NCBI RefSeq assembly: GCF_036802865.1
Contig: NZ_DAIRVK010000001.1
Location: 434,001-498,000 of the forward strand
Source of the DNA: Sulfurospirillum sp036802865
Lineage (GTDB): Bacteria > Campylobacterota > Campylobacteria > Campylobacterales > Sulfurospirillaceae
Reading direction: 5' to 3'
DNA length: 64,000 bases
Shown: positions 53,849 through 63,273 of the stretch, piece by piece
Numbering within the stretch: the first letter of the stretch is position 1
Layout: each line of letters starts with the position of its first letter
Notes under the pieces: generated by a model
What the model was told of the DNA's origin: nothing
Seen by the model: only the letters and a program-made list of their open reading frames with translations
The model's database searches: none
Program-made: the position numbers and the translations under genes

Positions 53849-56800
53849 ATGAAAAAAGTTGTTGTAATTGTTCTATTTTGTTTATGTCAATATCTTTATG
53901 CAGAAGAGGCACTCCGCCTTGGGATTTTAGCGTTTCGCCCAAAAGAGCAGGCTTTGATTCAGTGGCAACCTTTTGCAACGTATCTTCAAGATGCTATTGG
54001 GAAACCTATTGCTCTTCAAATCTACAATTACCCTGAATTTACACAAGCCGTTGCTGAGGCTAAAGTTGACATCATTTTAACCAATCCTGGGCATTACATC
54101 GTTTTGAAAAACAAGTATAAACTCTCCGCACCTCTTGTTACGCAGATTACCCAAAAAAACGATACAACACTCACTCAATTTGCAGGCGTTATTTTCACAC
54201 GCAACGATGCTCCCATTGCATCACTTCATGATTTAGAAAATAAAAAGATTGCTTTGACCGATACCGATTCTTTAGGTGGCTATCAGATGCAAGCCTATGA
54301 GCTGGCAATCAACGGTATTGTGTTGAAAAAAGAGCAGATACTCGCAACAGGTATGCCCCATGATAAGGTCATAGATGCGGTTCTCTCACATCAAGCCGAC
54401 GTAGGCTTTGTCCGTACCAATGTGCTTGAAGATATGGCACAAGAAGGCAAATTTGTTTTATCGGACATTAAAATTATCAATGAACAACATGATGCCCATT
54501 TCCCTTATATTTACTCTACCAGACTTTACCCCGAATGGCCTTTAGTTGTTGTCCCTGAATTAGACGAGCACATAGCACGTGCGCTAACCATTGCATTACT
54601 CTCTCTGCCTTCACAAAGTGAAGCTGCAAGAAGTGCTCAGATTTATGGTTTTACAGTTCCTGCGGATTATAAAGGGGTTGAAGATGCCTTAAGAACGCTT
54701 CGTGTAGCACCTTTTGAAGGTGTTCCAAAATTTACACTCGCTGATTTTTGGGCACGTTATTCCCAGTATATTTCACTGGGACTTTTTGTTGTTCTTCTCG
54801 CTATTATGATCGTTGGAACACAATTGTACAGGCAAAACAGACGCATTCGTCACAATGAAAAGCATTTACTTTTGGTTCAAGACAATCTCCAAAGTACCCT
54901 TGATGCCATCCCTGATGCACTGTTTGAAATGAACCTTGATGGTGTTTATTATCGTGTAGGACGCTCATACGCACATCGCGAGTTTCCTCTGTCTGAAAAT
55001 ATTGGCAAAAGTGTCGATGCGATTTACCCACCGCACGTTGCGTCTGTTTTTAAGCAAGCATTGCAAGATGCTAACAGGGAAGGTCATGTTTTTGGCTACC
55101 AATATGCACAAGAAGAAAGTGGTCAAACACGCTGGTTTGAACTCTCTGTCGCAAAGAAAAAAGAGTCTCATGCGGTAGCACATTTTATTGTTTTGTCGCA
55201 TGAAATTACACGCCGTAAAGAGGCAGAAGCAAAACTAAAACTCGCAGCCAGTGTGTTTACCTATGCACGTGAGGGTATTATGATTACCAATGCTTCCGGT
55301 GAGATTGTTGAGGTCAATGAAACATTTAGCTTGATTACGGGTTATGCATACCAAGCCGTCGTAGGGCAAAATCCACGCATTTTGAAGTCAGGCAGACAAG
55401 GGGAGTTTTTTTACAAACAGATGTGGCATTCATTGCTTGAAAAAGGGCATTGGTATGGGGAAATTTCCAACCGCCGTAAATCAGGTGAAGTCTATATACA
55501 GATGACGAGCATCAGCGCTATTTATGATGAAAAGGGTGTTGTTCAGTCTTATGTTGCCCTTTTCACAGACATAACGACAATGAAAGAGCATGAAAAACAG
55601 TTAGAGTATATCGCGCATTATGACGCACTTACCTCACTTCCCAATCGTGTTTTATTTGCAGACCGCTTAAGACAAGCAATGGTACAAACGGAGCGAAGAA
55701 AAAAAGAGCTTGCCGTTGTGTATCTTGACCTTGATGGTTTTAAAGTCATCAACGACCAATACGGTCATCATATAGGCGATGAGCTTTTAGTGACACTGGC
55801 TGGGCGCATGGAAGCGGCTCTTCGCCAGAGCGATACCATCTCGAGGCTTGGTGGTGATGAATTTGTAGCTGTTTTAGCAGATCTCAACAATCAAGATGAG
55901 TGTAGGCCTATTTTAGAGCGTTTGCTTCAAGCAACGTCTGATCCTGTTGTCATCAATAACCACATTATTCAAGTTTCAAGTAGTATTGGTGTCACACTTT
56001 ACCCCAAAGATGGGGTGGATGCAGACCAACTGCTTCGACATGCAGACCTTGCTATGTACCAGTCAAAACAATCAGGAAAAAACCGTTACCACTTTTTTGA
56101 TATAGAGTATGACAAAGCGATGAAACAGCACAATGCACATCTTGAAGATGTATTGTCTGCCATTACAAATGATGAATTTGTGCTTTACTATCAACCTAAA
56201 GTCAATCTCAAAACGCACAAACTTGTCAGCCTTGAAGCCTTGATCCGCTGGCAACACCCTCAAAAAGGCTTTTTGCTTCCACACGCTTTTTTACCTATTG
56301 TGGAAGATCATATTTTGAGTATTAAGCTGGGTGAATGGGTGATTGAGCGAGCGTTTAAGCAGATGAGCGCTTGGATAAAAGAAGGGTTTATGATATCGGT
56401 AAGTATTAATGTCGGTGCACGTCAACTGCAAGATCCAAGTTTTACAGAGTACTTGAAAACGATGTTGCGTCGCTACCCCGATGTGCCTGCGCATCTTGTT
56501 GAACTTGAGATATTAGAAACAAGTGCGCTTGAGGACATGGTACATGTTTCACAAATCATGCACGAGTGCAAAGCACTAGGTGTTCGTTTTGCATTGGATG
56601 ATTTCGGTACAGGGTATTCATCGCTCAGTTATTTGCGAAAATTACCCATTGATATTTTGAAAATCGACCAAAGTTTTATTCGTAATCTTTTACATGATAA
56701 CGATGATCTGGCTATTGTTGAGGCGATTATTGAGCTTAGTAAAGTGTTTGGCCTGAGTGTCATAGCCGAAGGGGTTGAGACGCCAGAACATGCGGAATTG

Positions 56801-56911
56801 CTCTTAAGCCATGGCTGTGAGTTAGCACAAGGGTATGGTATTGCTTATCCGATGCATCCTGATGCTATTATTATTTGGAAAGATTCAAGTCCTTATATCA
56901 AAAACTCTTGA
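53849..56911 (+). CDS. PhnD-type sensor - PAS - PAS - GGDEF - EAL protein
   Basis: 1020 residues. A signal peptide (to about 18) is followed by a PhnD-like periplasmic binding domain (about 20-280, LRLGILAFRPKEQALIQWQPFATYL, DIILTNPGHY), a membrane helix (about 306-328), two PAS domains (about 345-460 and 465-580), a GGDEF domain and an EAL domain. GGDEF (668-672) is intact with an I-site RQSD (659-662); EAL (796-798) and DDFGTGYSSLSYL (about 916) are also intact. It may both make and break cyclic di-GMP in response to a bound ligand. The ligand of the fused PhnD domain is unknown. It stands alone and its stop overlaps an FNR-type box for hcp. Confidence 0.9.
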   Translation: MKKVVVIVLFCLCQYLYAEEALRLGILAFRPKEQALIQWQPFATYLQDAIGKPIALQIYNYPEFTQAVAEAKVDIILTNPGHYIVLKNKYKLSAPLVTQITQKNDTTLTQFAGVIFTRNDAPIASLHDLENKKIALTDTDSLGGYQMQAYELAINGIVLKKEQILATGMPHDKVIDAVLSHQADVGFVRTNVLEDMAQEGKFVLSDIKIINEQHDAHFPYIYSTRLYPEWPLVVVPELDEHIARALTIALLSLPSQSEAARSAQIYGFTVPADYKGVEDALRTLRVAPFEGVPKFTLADFWARYSQYISLGLFVVLLAIMIVGTQLYRQNRRIRHNEKHLLLVQDNLQSTLDAIPDALFEMNLDGVYYRVGRSYAHREFPLSENIGKSVDAIYPPHVASVFKQALQDANREGHVFGYQYAQEESGQTRWFELSVAKKKESHAVAHFIVLSHEITRRKEAEAKLKLAASVFTYAREGIMITNASGEIVEVNETFSLITGYAYQAVVGQNPRILKSGRQGEFFYKQMWHSLLEKGHWYGEISNRRKSGEVYIQMTSISAIYDEKGVVQSYVALFTDITTMKEHEKQLEYIAHYDALTSLPNRVLFADRLRQAMVQTERRKKELAVVYLDLDGFKVINDQYGHHIGDELLVTLAGRMEAALRQSDTISRLGGDEFVAVLADLNNQDECRPILERLLQATSDPVVINNHIIQVSSSIGVTLYPKDGVDADQLLRHADLAMYQSKQSGKNRYHFFDIEYDKAMKQHNAHLEDVLSAITNDEFVLYYQPKVNLKTHKLVSLEALIRWQHPQKGFLLPHAFLPIVEDHILSIKLGEWVIERAFKQMSAWIKEGFMISVSINVGARQLQDPSFTEYLKTMLRRYPDVPAHLVELEILETSALEDMVHVSQIMHECKALGVRFALDDFGTGYSSLSYLRKLPIDILKIDQSFIRNLLHDNDDLAIVEAIIELSKVFGLSVIAEGVETPEHAELLLSHGCELAQGYGIAYPMHPDAIIIWKDSSPYIKNS

Positions 56912-56921
56912 TTGAGATCAA
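56908..56921 (+). promoter_or_regulatory. Perfect FNR-type box upstream of hcp
   Basis: TTGAT-TGAG-ATCAA is the exact FNR consensus TTGAT-N4-ATCAA. It overlaps the stop of the preceding gene. A TAAGAT at 56948-56953 fits a -10 box, placing the operator near -45 or -41, where an activator of this family works. Confidence 0.75.
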
Positions 56922-56981
56922 TCAATGACATAAATACCTCCTCTTGCTAAGATGCTGAAAATTTTAAAAAGAGGATAGAAA

Positions 56982-58313
56982 ATGTCTTTAAACATGTTAT
57001 GTGATCAATGCTCTATGAGTGCCATCAATGGCTGTGGTTCTAAAGGTCAAGATGTAGGAACGTGTGGCAAAGATGCCAACTTGGCAAAACTTCAAGACAT
57101 CATGATTTACGGTCTTAAAGGTTTGAGTGCGTACAGAACACACGCCAATGAATTTGGTGCAAACACTAAAGAAGTCGATGACGTCATCGCTCAAACACTT
57201 TACTTCACTCTTACCAACGTTAACTTCAACTTTAACGACCACATCGCTCAACTGATGAAAATCGGCTCTGCTGGTGTTAAAATGATGGACATCCTAAGTG
57301 ATGCACACACCTCTCACCTTGGCGTTCCAACCCCTGTTCAAATCAGTCAAAACAAAGCTGAAGGTAAAGCGATCTTAGTAAGCGGTCACAATCTTGACAT
57401 GTTCCTAGAGCTTTTGAAACAAACAGAAGGTAAAGGCATCAATGTTTATACGCACTCAGAAATGCTTCCAGCACATGCGTACCCTGAACTTAAAAAATAC
57501 CCTCACCTTAAAGGTAACATCGGTAAATCATGGTTTGATCAAACTAAACTCTTTGAGCAATGGGGTGGAACTATCATCGTAAACACAAACTGTATCGTTC
57601 CTCCAAAATCAAACTCAACCTATGTTGATAGACTCTACACTTACGACATCGTAGGCATCAAAGAGGGCAAAAAAATCCAAAACAATGACTTCAGCGAAGT
57701 TATCGCTCAAACATTAGCACTTCCCGATGTTAAAGGTTTTGACAGCGAAGAGACTCTCGTAACAGGTCACCACTATAAAACCATTCTTGGTCTTGCACCT
57801 CAAATTCTTGAAGCCGTTCAAGCAGGTAAAATCAGCCAGTTCTTCGTCATCGCAGGTTGTGACGCTCCAGGAAGTGGCGGCGAATACTACAGAAAAATGG
57901 CAGAGAGCCTTCCAAATGACTGTGTCATCTTGACGTCTAGTTGTGGTAAATTTAGATTTAACGACATCGACTTTGGAACCGTTGCAGACACAGGCATCCC
58001 TCGTTACCTAGACCTTGGTCAATGTAATGACAGTAACGGTGCTGTTCACATCGCTCTAGCCCTTGCTGGCGCACTTGGCGTTACAGTACACGATCTTCCA
58101 GTTTCTATCGTTCTTAGCTGGATGGAGCAAAAAGCCGTTCTTATTCTTCTAGGACTCTTTAGCCTTGGTATCAAAAATATCTACCTCGGACCAAAACCAC
58201 CACAATTTGTCAACGATGACATCTTCGCTTTCTTGCAAGAGAACTTTAACTTGCATTTGACCGATGAAGCGGCAAGTGACGTTGAAAAATTACTTCTTAA
58301 AAAACCTGCTTAA
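56982..58313 (+). CDS. hcp: Hybrid cluster protein, short (class III) form
   Basis: 443 residues, about 100 shorter than class I and II Hcp. The N-terminal cysteines (CDQCSMSAINGCGSKGQDVGTCG) bind an iron-sulfur cluster. Hybrid-cluster ligands appear in NTNCIVPP, VIAGCDAPG, TSSCGKFRFND, LGQCNDSNGAV and SWMEQKAV. The missing part is the helical domain that separates classes; the length fits class III. Hcp reduces hydroxylamine or nitric oxide and is linked to S-nitrosylation. AGAGGA precedes the ATG. Control by an FNR/DNR-type regulator is suggested by the box at 56908. No Hcr reductase is adjacent. Confidence 0.92.
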   Translation: MSLNMLCDQCSMSAINGCGSKGQDVGTCGKDANLAKLQDIMIYGLKGLSAYRTHANEFGANTKEVDDVIAQTLYFTLTNVNFNFNDHIAQLMKIGSAGVKMMDILSDAHTSHLGVPTPVQISQNKAEGKAILVSGHNLDMFLELLKQTEGKGINVYTHSEMLPAHAYPELKKYPHLKGNIGKSWFDQTKLFEQWGGTIIVNTNCIVPPKSNSTYVDRLYTYDIVGIKEGKKIQNNDFSEVIAQTLALPDVKGFDSEETLVTGHHYKTILGLAPQILEAVQAGKISQFFVIAGCDAPGSGGEYYRKMAESLPNDCVILTSSCGKFRFNDIDFGTVADTGIPRYLDLGQCNDSNGAVHIALALAGALGVTVHDLPVSIVLSWMEQKAVLILLGLFSLGIKNIYLGPKPPQFVNDDIFAFLQENFNLHLTDEAASDVEKLLLKKPA

Positions 58314-58334
58314 GGTTTATATGTAAAGATGGGG

Positions 58335-58352
58335 AAGCCTTGAGAGAGGCTT
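58335..58352 (+). terminator. Hairpin terminator after hcp
   Basis: AAGCCT (58335-58340) and AGGCTT (58347-58352) form a short stem followed by a T-rich tract. It lies 22 bases after the hcp stop. Confidence 0.5.
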
Positions 58353-58386
58353 TCTTGATTTTATTTTTTATCGGGTGCGTTTAATG

Positions 58387-58608
58387 TCAACAACATCTAT
58401 CTTTGTCCCAAACAATGTTTTCGCCTTTTATTTTATTGAATTCTCTTAAAACTTTTTTATTAATAGTAAGTGTCTTATGTGTCGTTTCAAAAACAAATTC
58501 GTTACCAAATTTTTCTTTGATAATCTCGATAAGTCCATCTTGAGGTAAAGAGCCATTTTTCTTTATTTCATTTAACATAAAACTAGCAACATCTTTTACG
58601 GTCATCAT
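58387..58608 (-). CDS. Small conserved protein, DUF6953-like
   Basis: 73 residues. VASFMLNEIKK, FGNEFVFETTHKTLTINKKVLREFNKIKGENIVWDKDRC resembles the DUF6953 group (VAxWMxxEL... FGxEFVY... AIDKKVLKxFRKL... VVWxRxERxW). The function is unknown. It ends sooner after the W-D-K-D-R than members I remember, with CC and stop. It starts the accessory segment and is convergent with hcp. A single-codon earlier ATG is also possible. Confidence 0.5.
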   Translation of the reverse strand: MMTVKDVASFMLNEIKKNGSLPQDGLIEIIKEKFGNEFVFETTHKTLTINKKVLREFNKIKGENIVWDKDRCC

Positions 58609-58713
58609 AATTTCTTTTTTTACGTATCTTATAAGTCTGTTACATCATACAAAAAATATCATTTAATGAAGAAAAGATAGTCAGTTAGTGCCTTAAAGCT
58701 TTTTGCTATTTTG

Positions 58714-58725
58714 TTTACATGTAAA
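58714..58725. repeat. TTTACATGTAAA palindrome, intergenic copy
   Basis: An exact 12-base palindrome in the 250-base gap between the DUF6953-like gene and the end of the STAND gene. I see no gene or other clear element in that gap. Confidence 0.6.
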
Positions 58726-58858
58726 GATTTTATCTTTTAAATTTCTATTATTTATTGCATTGGTATAGCGAAAGTTAAAAGTTTAGCTCTAACCTATAAA
58801 ATTATGAGATTAAAACTAAGCAAAAGGTTAAAAATGAGGTTACGACCCCTTTTTAACT

Positions 58859-61800
58859 TTATTTGCAAAATCTACCTCTATCTTTGAAGTTTGCTTTTTT
58901 TTCCATCTTTTGTGATTTTTCTATCTCTTTTATCGCTCTTTTTATTTCTAATAAGGTGTCTTGACCATAATCAGTTTGACTATATACATTCAAAGCTTTA
59001 TTAAAAAACTCAAGTGCTTTTGTGCAAAACTTTTGCTCTTTATATACCCAAGCTATATTATTGTAAGTTGTAGCGGTGCTAGGATGATTTGACCCTAGTA
59101 TTTTTTCGTATATCTCTAAAGCTTTTTCATACCACTCCAAGGCTTTATCATAGATGCCTTTTGATTTATATACCAAAGCTATATTATTGTAAGTTGTAGC
59201 GGTATCAGGATGATTTGACCCTAGTACTTTTTCATTTATCTCTAAAGCTTTTTCATACCACTCCAAGGCTTTTTCATAGATGCCTTTTGAATAATATACC
59301 CCAGCTATATTATTGTAAGTTGTGGCGGTATCAGGATGATTTGACCCTAGTACTTTTTCGTATATCTCTAAAGCTTTATCATACCACTCCAAGGCTTTAT
59401 CATACCCCTCCAAGGCTTTATCATACCCCTCCAAGGCTTTATCATANNNNNNNNNNNNNNNNNNNNNNNNNNNNNNNNNNNNNNNNNNNNNNNNNNNNNN
59501 NNNNNNNNNNNNNNNNNNNNNNNNNNNNNNNNNNNNNNNNNNNNNNAGGCTTTATCATACCCCTCCAAGGCTTTATCATACCCCTCCAAGGCTTTATCAT
59601 ACCCCTCCAAGGCTTTATCATAGATGCCTTTTGAATGATATACCAAAGCTATATTATTGTAAGTTGTGGCGGTATCAGGATGATTTGACCCTAGTACTTT
59701 TTCATTTATCTCTAAAGCTTTTTCATACCACTCCAAGGCTTTATCATAGATGCCTTTTGAATGATATACCCTAGCTATCTCATTGTAAGTTGTGGCGGTG
59801 CTAGGATGATTTAACCCTAGTACTTTTTCCCTTATCTCTAAAGCTTTTTCATACCACTTCAAGGCTTTATCATAGATGCCTTTTGAATGATATACCCCAG
59901 CTATATTATTGTAAGTTGTGGCGCTATCAGGATGATTTGACCCTAGTACTTTTTCCCTTATCTTTAAGGCTTTTTCATACCACTCTAAGGCTTTATCGTA
60001 ATTGCCTTTTGAATCATATATGACACCTAAGATAGCATAGCTTTTAGCAAGATATGCTTCATCATTAGGTTCTTTCATATTTTCTTTTCTTTTTTTTGAC
60101 TCATTTTGTATAGTTAAAGCTTTGGCATACTTAGCCAAAGAATAGTACAAATATGTCAAAGAATCTAAAAGTCCAGCGATATATCTATCTTGTTTTTTTT
60201 CATATAGATTTACAAAAGACTCTATCACAGGTATATAATTATGTAACAAGTTTGCAATCAATGCTGAATCATCAGGGTCAATATAGGTAGCAACTGTTTG
60301 AAATATTGGGCATATTTGCTCATACTTCAATGGATATTCGCTGAGTATAAAAGTCTTTATAATTTGATGCAATTTGTATTGGTTCTCTTTTTGAGTCAAC
60401 CAACCTCTATCTACCAACTTTTGTAATTCAACTTTTTTAATATTTAAGAGTTTGGAAAATATTTCAAAATCTATTTCAATAGATGGGAAAATAGCTAATT
60501 TTTGTAAAAGTATTTTTAACTCTTGATTGGTCTCTTTTTCAAATTGAGTATTAAATCTTTTATGTAAATGTTCTTGAAAAGTTTTATTATCTTTAGAATC
60601 AATCTTGACCAAAGTATTGTTTTTTATCTCTTCTCTTAACTCATCAAGAGTTAGATACTCTCTTTGCAAAGATTTTGCGGTTAGATTGATAAATAAAGGA
60701 TGATAATCCAAATAATTTAATATATCTTCAATATTTTCATCTGTTCCATAGATGCTTACAAAAAGTTTTTGTGCATCTTCGTGGGTCAATGTTTCAAGAT
60801 TTAGTTGATGTTTTGTATCAATATCTTTCAATCGTGTTGTAAAGAGTAAATCAAAATTGGTATTTAACACCTTGATTTTCTCAAAATCTTCTCTATTCTC
60901 TAGATTATCTATTAAAAATAAATTTTTAGAAGGAAACTCTTGAAGTCTTCTCAGAATAGCTTCAAAACTATCTAGTTGAAATTTTTCTTTAAATTTGATG
61001 ATAAATGCCTCTTCTATAGATATTTCAGACGATAGTTCTATAAAAGCAATTTTTTTATACTTATCTTTTTGCTGATGAAAATATTCATAAGATAACTCAC
61101 TTTTACCTACTCCACCTATACCATTGACTATATAAATAAGATTATTAGCCGTAAGATTTTTTTCAATCTCTCCTAGCTCTTGTTTCCTACCTATAAAATC
61201 AGGATTGATAGGTGGTAAAATAGTAAGATTTCTTTCTTCTTGCTGTTTTTGTTCAGTTTTATCAGTTGTCTTTTTTTTGATTTTTTTATATTCAAATAAG
61301 GGATTCCAAGGATATGCTTTCCCATCCACTTCGTTGTTCTCACCATTTGCCCAAACGATAGGTAATGTGTTATTCGGGCATTGATGAGAGTATGCAATTA
61401 GGAGTGCAGTATCTTTATATCCTAAAGGATGGCTTGAATATACATTTTTCCCCAACTCTTTTAAAAGTTTTATATCTGAAGATGTAAGACTATTTTCATC
61501 TTGATGTTTATAAATATTTTTTGTTGATTGGAAGTTAGGTTGGATTAAGGCAATCTTTGGAAACTCTTTTTTAAATCTTTCTATGGCAGTATTTGTCATA
61601 GTGATACTTATAATTGCACAATTTTCTTCTTTGATTGTATTTATAATCTCTTTAAACTCCGTGACAAATTGATTTCCAGTTCCATGTGTATCATTGAAAA
61701 ATATAAAAAAATTATTTTTATCAGTTATTACATTATCTTTAAGCTCTGATTTTCTAGATATATTTAATTCTAATAACCCCCAATTTTTCGCTATATCATA

Positions 61801-62118
61801 AATAAAACGATTGGAACTATCATCAGGTCTATTTGAGCTAACTAAAACTATATTATCACGAGAGAGTCTATGCATTGCTTGTTCTATTTGTTTTTTATAG
61901 ATTTTTATAGCATCAATTGATTTTTTGTTCGTACGGTAGTCTATTAAAAAAAATATTTTTAGTGCGAGTTCATATTGAATTTCATTAGAAAAATTTGAGA
62001 ACCAATCTACAACCGTCTGTTCAGTAAGTTCATATTCATTAATCTTATCAACAATTTTTTTTAATGTTTCTTTAGACTGTTGAGACAACCAAGGATGCGA
62101 AGATAAAATGCCATTCAT
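58859..62118 (-). CDS. PRTase-like / STAND NTPase / TPR protein, interrupted by an assembly gap
   Basis: One gene in two sequenced parts around 100 Ns. Residues 1-270 look like the phosphoribosyltransferase-like (PRTase-CE) domain of conflict proteins: VVDWFSNFSNEIQYELALKIFF, FFNDTHGTGNQF (137-151, PRPP-loop-like) and PNNTLPIVW. Residues about 305-600 form a STAND/NB-ARC NTPase: GIGGVGKS (333-340), NLFLIDNLEN (399-408), LLFTTR (424-429), YHPLFINL. From about 640 TPR repeats follow, then 42-residue kinesin-light-chain-type units with LGSNHPDTATTYNNIA. The downstream frame (58859-59434) continues the array to a C-terminal KKANFKDRGRFCK. TPRs would sense, STAND would oligomerise and the PRTase-like domain would act. 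A defence role is inference. Gap length is unknown. Confidence 0.75.
59397..59622 (-). repeat. 21-bp tandem repeat (heptapeptide GYDKALE) flanking the gap
   Basis: Units of CCAAGGCTTTATCATACCCCT repeat without change before (59397-59446) and after (59547-59622) the Ns. Read on the minus strand they give GYDKALE, a slipped copy of half a TPR helix. The true number of units is not known. Confidence 0.9.
59447..59546. other. 100-N assembly gap inside the TPR array
   Basis: Exactly 100 unknown bases, the usual scaffold placeholder, so the count is not a measured length. Since 100 is not a multiple of three, the frames on both sides appear shifted only because of this placeholder. Confidence 0.95.
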
Positions 62119-62146
62119 TAAGAATCCCTAAATAATATTTTCATTA

Positions 62147-62152
62147 ATTATA
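62147..62152 (-). promoter_or_regulatory. Extended -10 promoter of the STAND gene
   Basis: On the minus strand TGATATAAT matches TGnTATAAT about 30 bases before the ATG at 62118, which has AGGGA upstream. Confidence 0.5.
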
Positions 62153-62247
62153 TCACACTTCAAGCACGTGCTCTTAGCCAATAATTTTAATTTCTATATC
62201 TAGTCACTTACAGTTCCAAACAAGTGACTAAGCAACGTAATTTTAAT

Positions 62248-63012
62248 TTATACCCATTCATTAGACATATCATTTACAACATTTCTACACTTTGGATACC
62301 CGCTACATCCGTAAAACGCTTCTGCTGTTTGTCTATTGTGTCTTAAAACCATCTCTTTGCCACATCGTGAGCATGTTTTAGTTGATGATGTTGGCGTTGG
62401 TTTTGCATTGTATCGCTCATACAAGTTGGCAACATGTTCTCTATCGGTTTAAAAGCTTTGTTTGAGGCGCTTTTGGTTTAGGGTTCCTATCGTCATGTTA
62501 AATTGATAGGCGGAGAGTTTTTTTTCTTGGAAAGATTCAATGTAAGACGTGTATTTTGCATTGATAAAAACATTTTTTGGCATAGTTGTTTTAAACTCGC
62601 AATCACCAATGAAAACAACGATTGGAATAATGCTTTCTGTGGGTAACGCTAATATCTCTTCTAAGGCTTTGGTATGGCGATAGTTTTGACGTAAAGGGTT
62701 TTGAAAGCGGTGTTTTTCTTTAAAGATTTGCTGTGTCCACTTTTCTTGGTGCTCATCTCCAAAAATCCACCCTTTCATGTTTTTTGTCTCAATCACAAAA
62801 ACGCTGAAGCGTGAGACAATGACATGATCTATTTGGGTGGTTGAGCCATCATTTAATTGCAAAGTGATGTTTTTAATATTGACATATTTTTCTTTGTCAA
62901 GGCGCAAAGAAGTCGCAACATTGACCATAAATTCTCCAACTTTGCCTTCCATCCACGGTGTTTTAAATAAAATGCCTAGTACAAAAACAGAACCAAGAAA
63001 CCAGAAAATCAC
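62248..63012 (-). pseudogene. NERD-domain protein with C-terminal topoisomerase-type zinc ribbon, broken by an in-frame TAA
   Basis: The 187-residue open part (63012-62449) has an N-terminal membrane helix (about 1-18) and a NERD (nuclease-related) domain: GKVGEFMV, QIDHVIVSRFSVFVIETKNMKGWIFG (Asp and Glu-x-Lys catalytic pattern). A TAA at 62451-62449 stops it, but the same frame continues for another 66 codons to a TAA at 62250-62248. That part reads TDREHVANLYERYNA, then CSRCGKEM...FYGCSGYPKCRN, a four-cysteine topoisomerase zinc ribbon that often follows NERD. A single base change (TAA to AAA) would restore the full 254-residue protein. The short form may still be made. Exact substrate of NERD proteins is unknown. 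Confidence 0.8.
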
Positions 63013-63022
63013 TTTATTTTCC

Positions 63023-63034
63023 TTTACATGTAAA
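63023..63034. repeat. TTTACATGTAAA palindrome upstream of the NERD gene
   Basis: An exact copy 11 bases before the start of the NERD gene (minus strand). A near-copy, TTTACATGTAGA, lies at 63313-63324. Confidence 0.6.
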
Positions 63035-63063
63035 AAATAAAATCACCATTATTGTGTCTACTT

Positions 63064-63273
63064 TTAAACACCCACAACCTCAATCACATCCTCACCCACT
63101 TCAACTCTCTCACCCGAAACGATTTTAGCCCGTTTCCTCGTTTCCACTTCGCCATTTCGTGTAACTTGTCCTTCTTCGATAAGCGTTTTAGCGTGTGCAC
63201 CACTCTCGGCAATTCCCATCACTTTGAGCAGTTTAAATAACTCTATGTACTCTTCATCCAATTCAAATTTCAT
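63064..63273 (-). CDS. S4-domain RNA-binding protein (YbcJ/RqcP-like)
   Basis: 69 residues, almost entirely one S4 fold: YIELFKLLKVMGIAESGAHAKTLIEEGQVTRNGEVETRKRAKIVSGERV. Small free-standing S4 proteins bind structured RNA, ribosomes or tRNA. The start is the ATG at 63273 behind AAGGA; an in-frame extension to 63312 lacks this. It lies in a 60-base to 80-base spaced row of short genes and its partner is unknown. Confidence 0.8.
   Translation of the reverse strand: MKFELDEEYIELFKLLKVMGIAESGAHAKTLIEEGQVTRNGEVETRKRAKIVSGERVEVGEDVIEVVGV

Noticed and set aside
59447..59546. A true frameshift in the STAND gene
   Set aside because: The apparent shift comes from the 100-base placeholder, whose length is arbitrary.
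58859..60005. Regular repeats that might suggest a CRISPR array
   Set aside because: Units of 126 and 21 bp are in-frame coding repeats of a TPR protein with no spacers between them.
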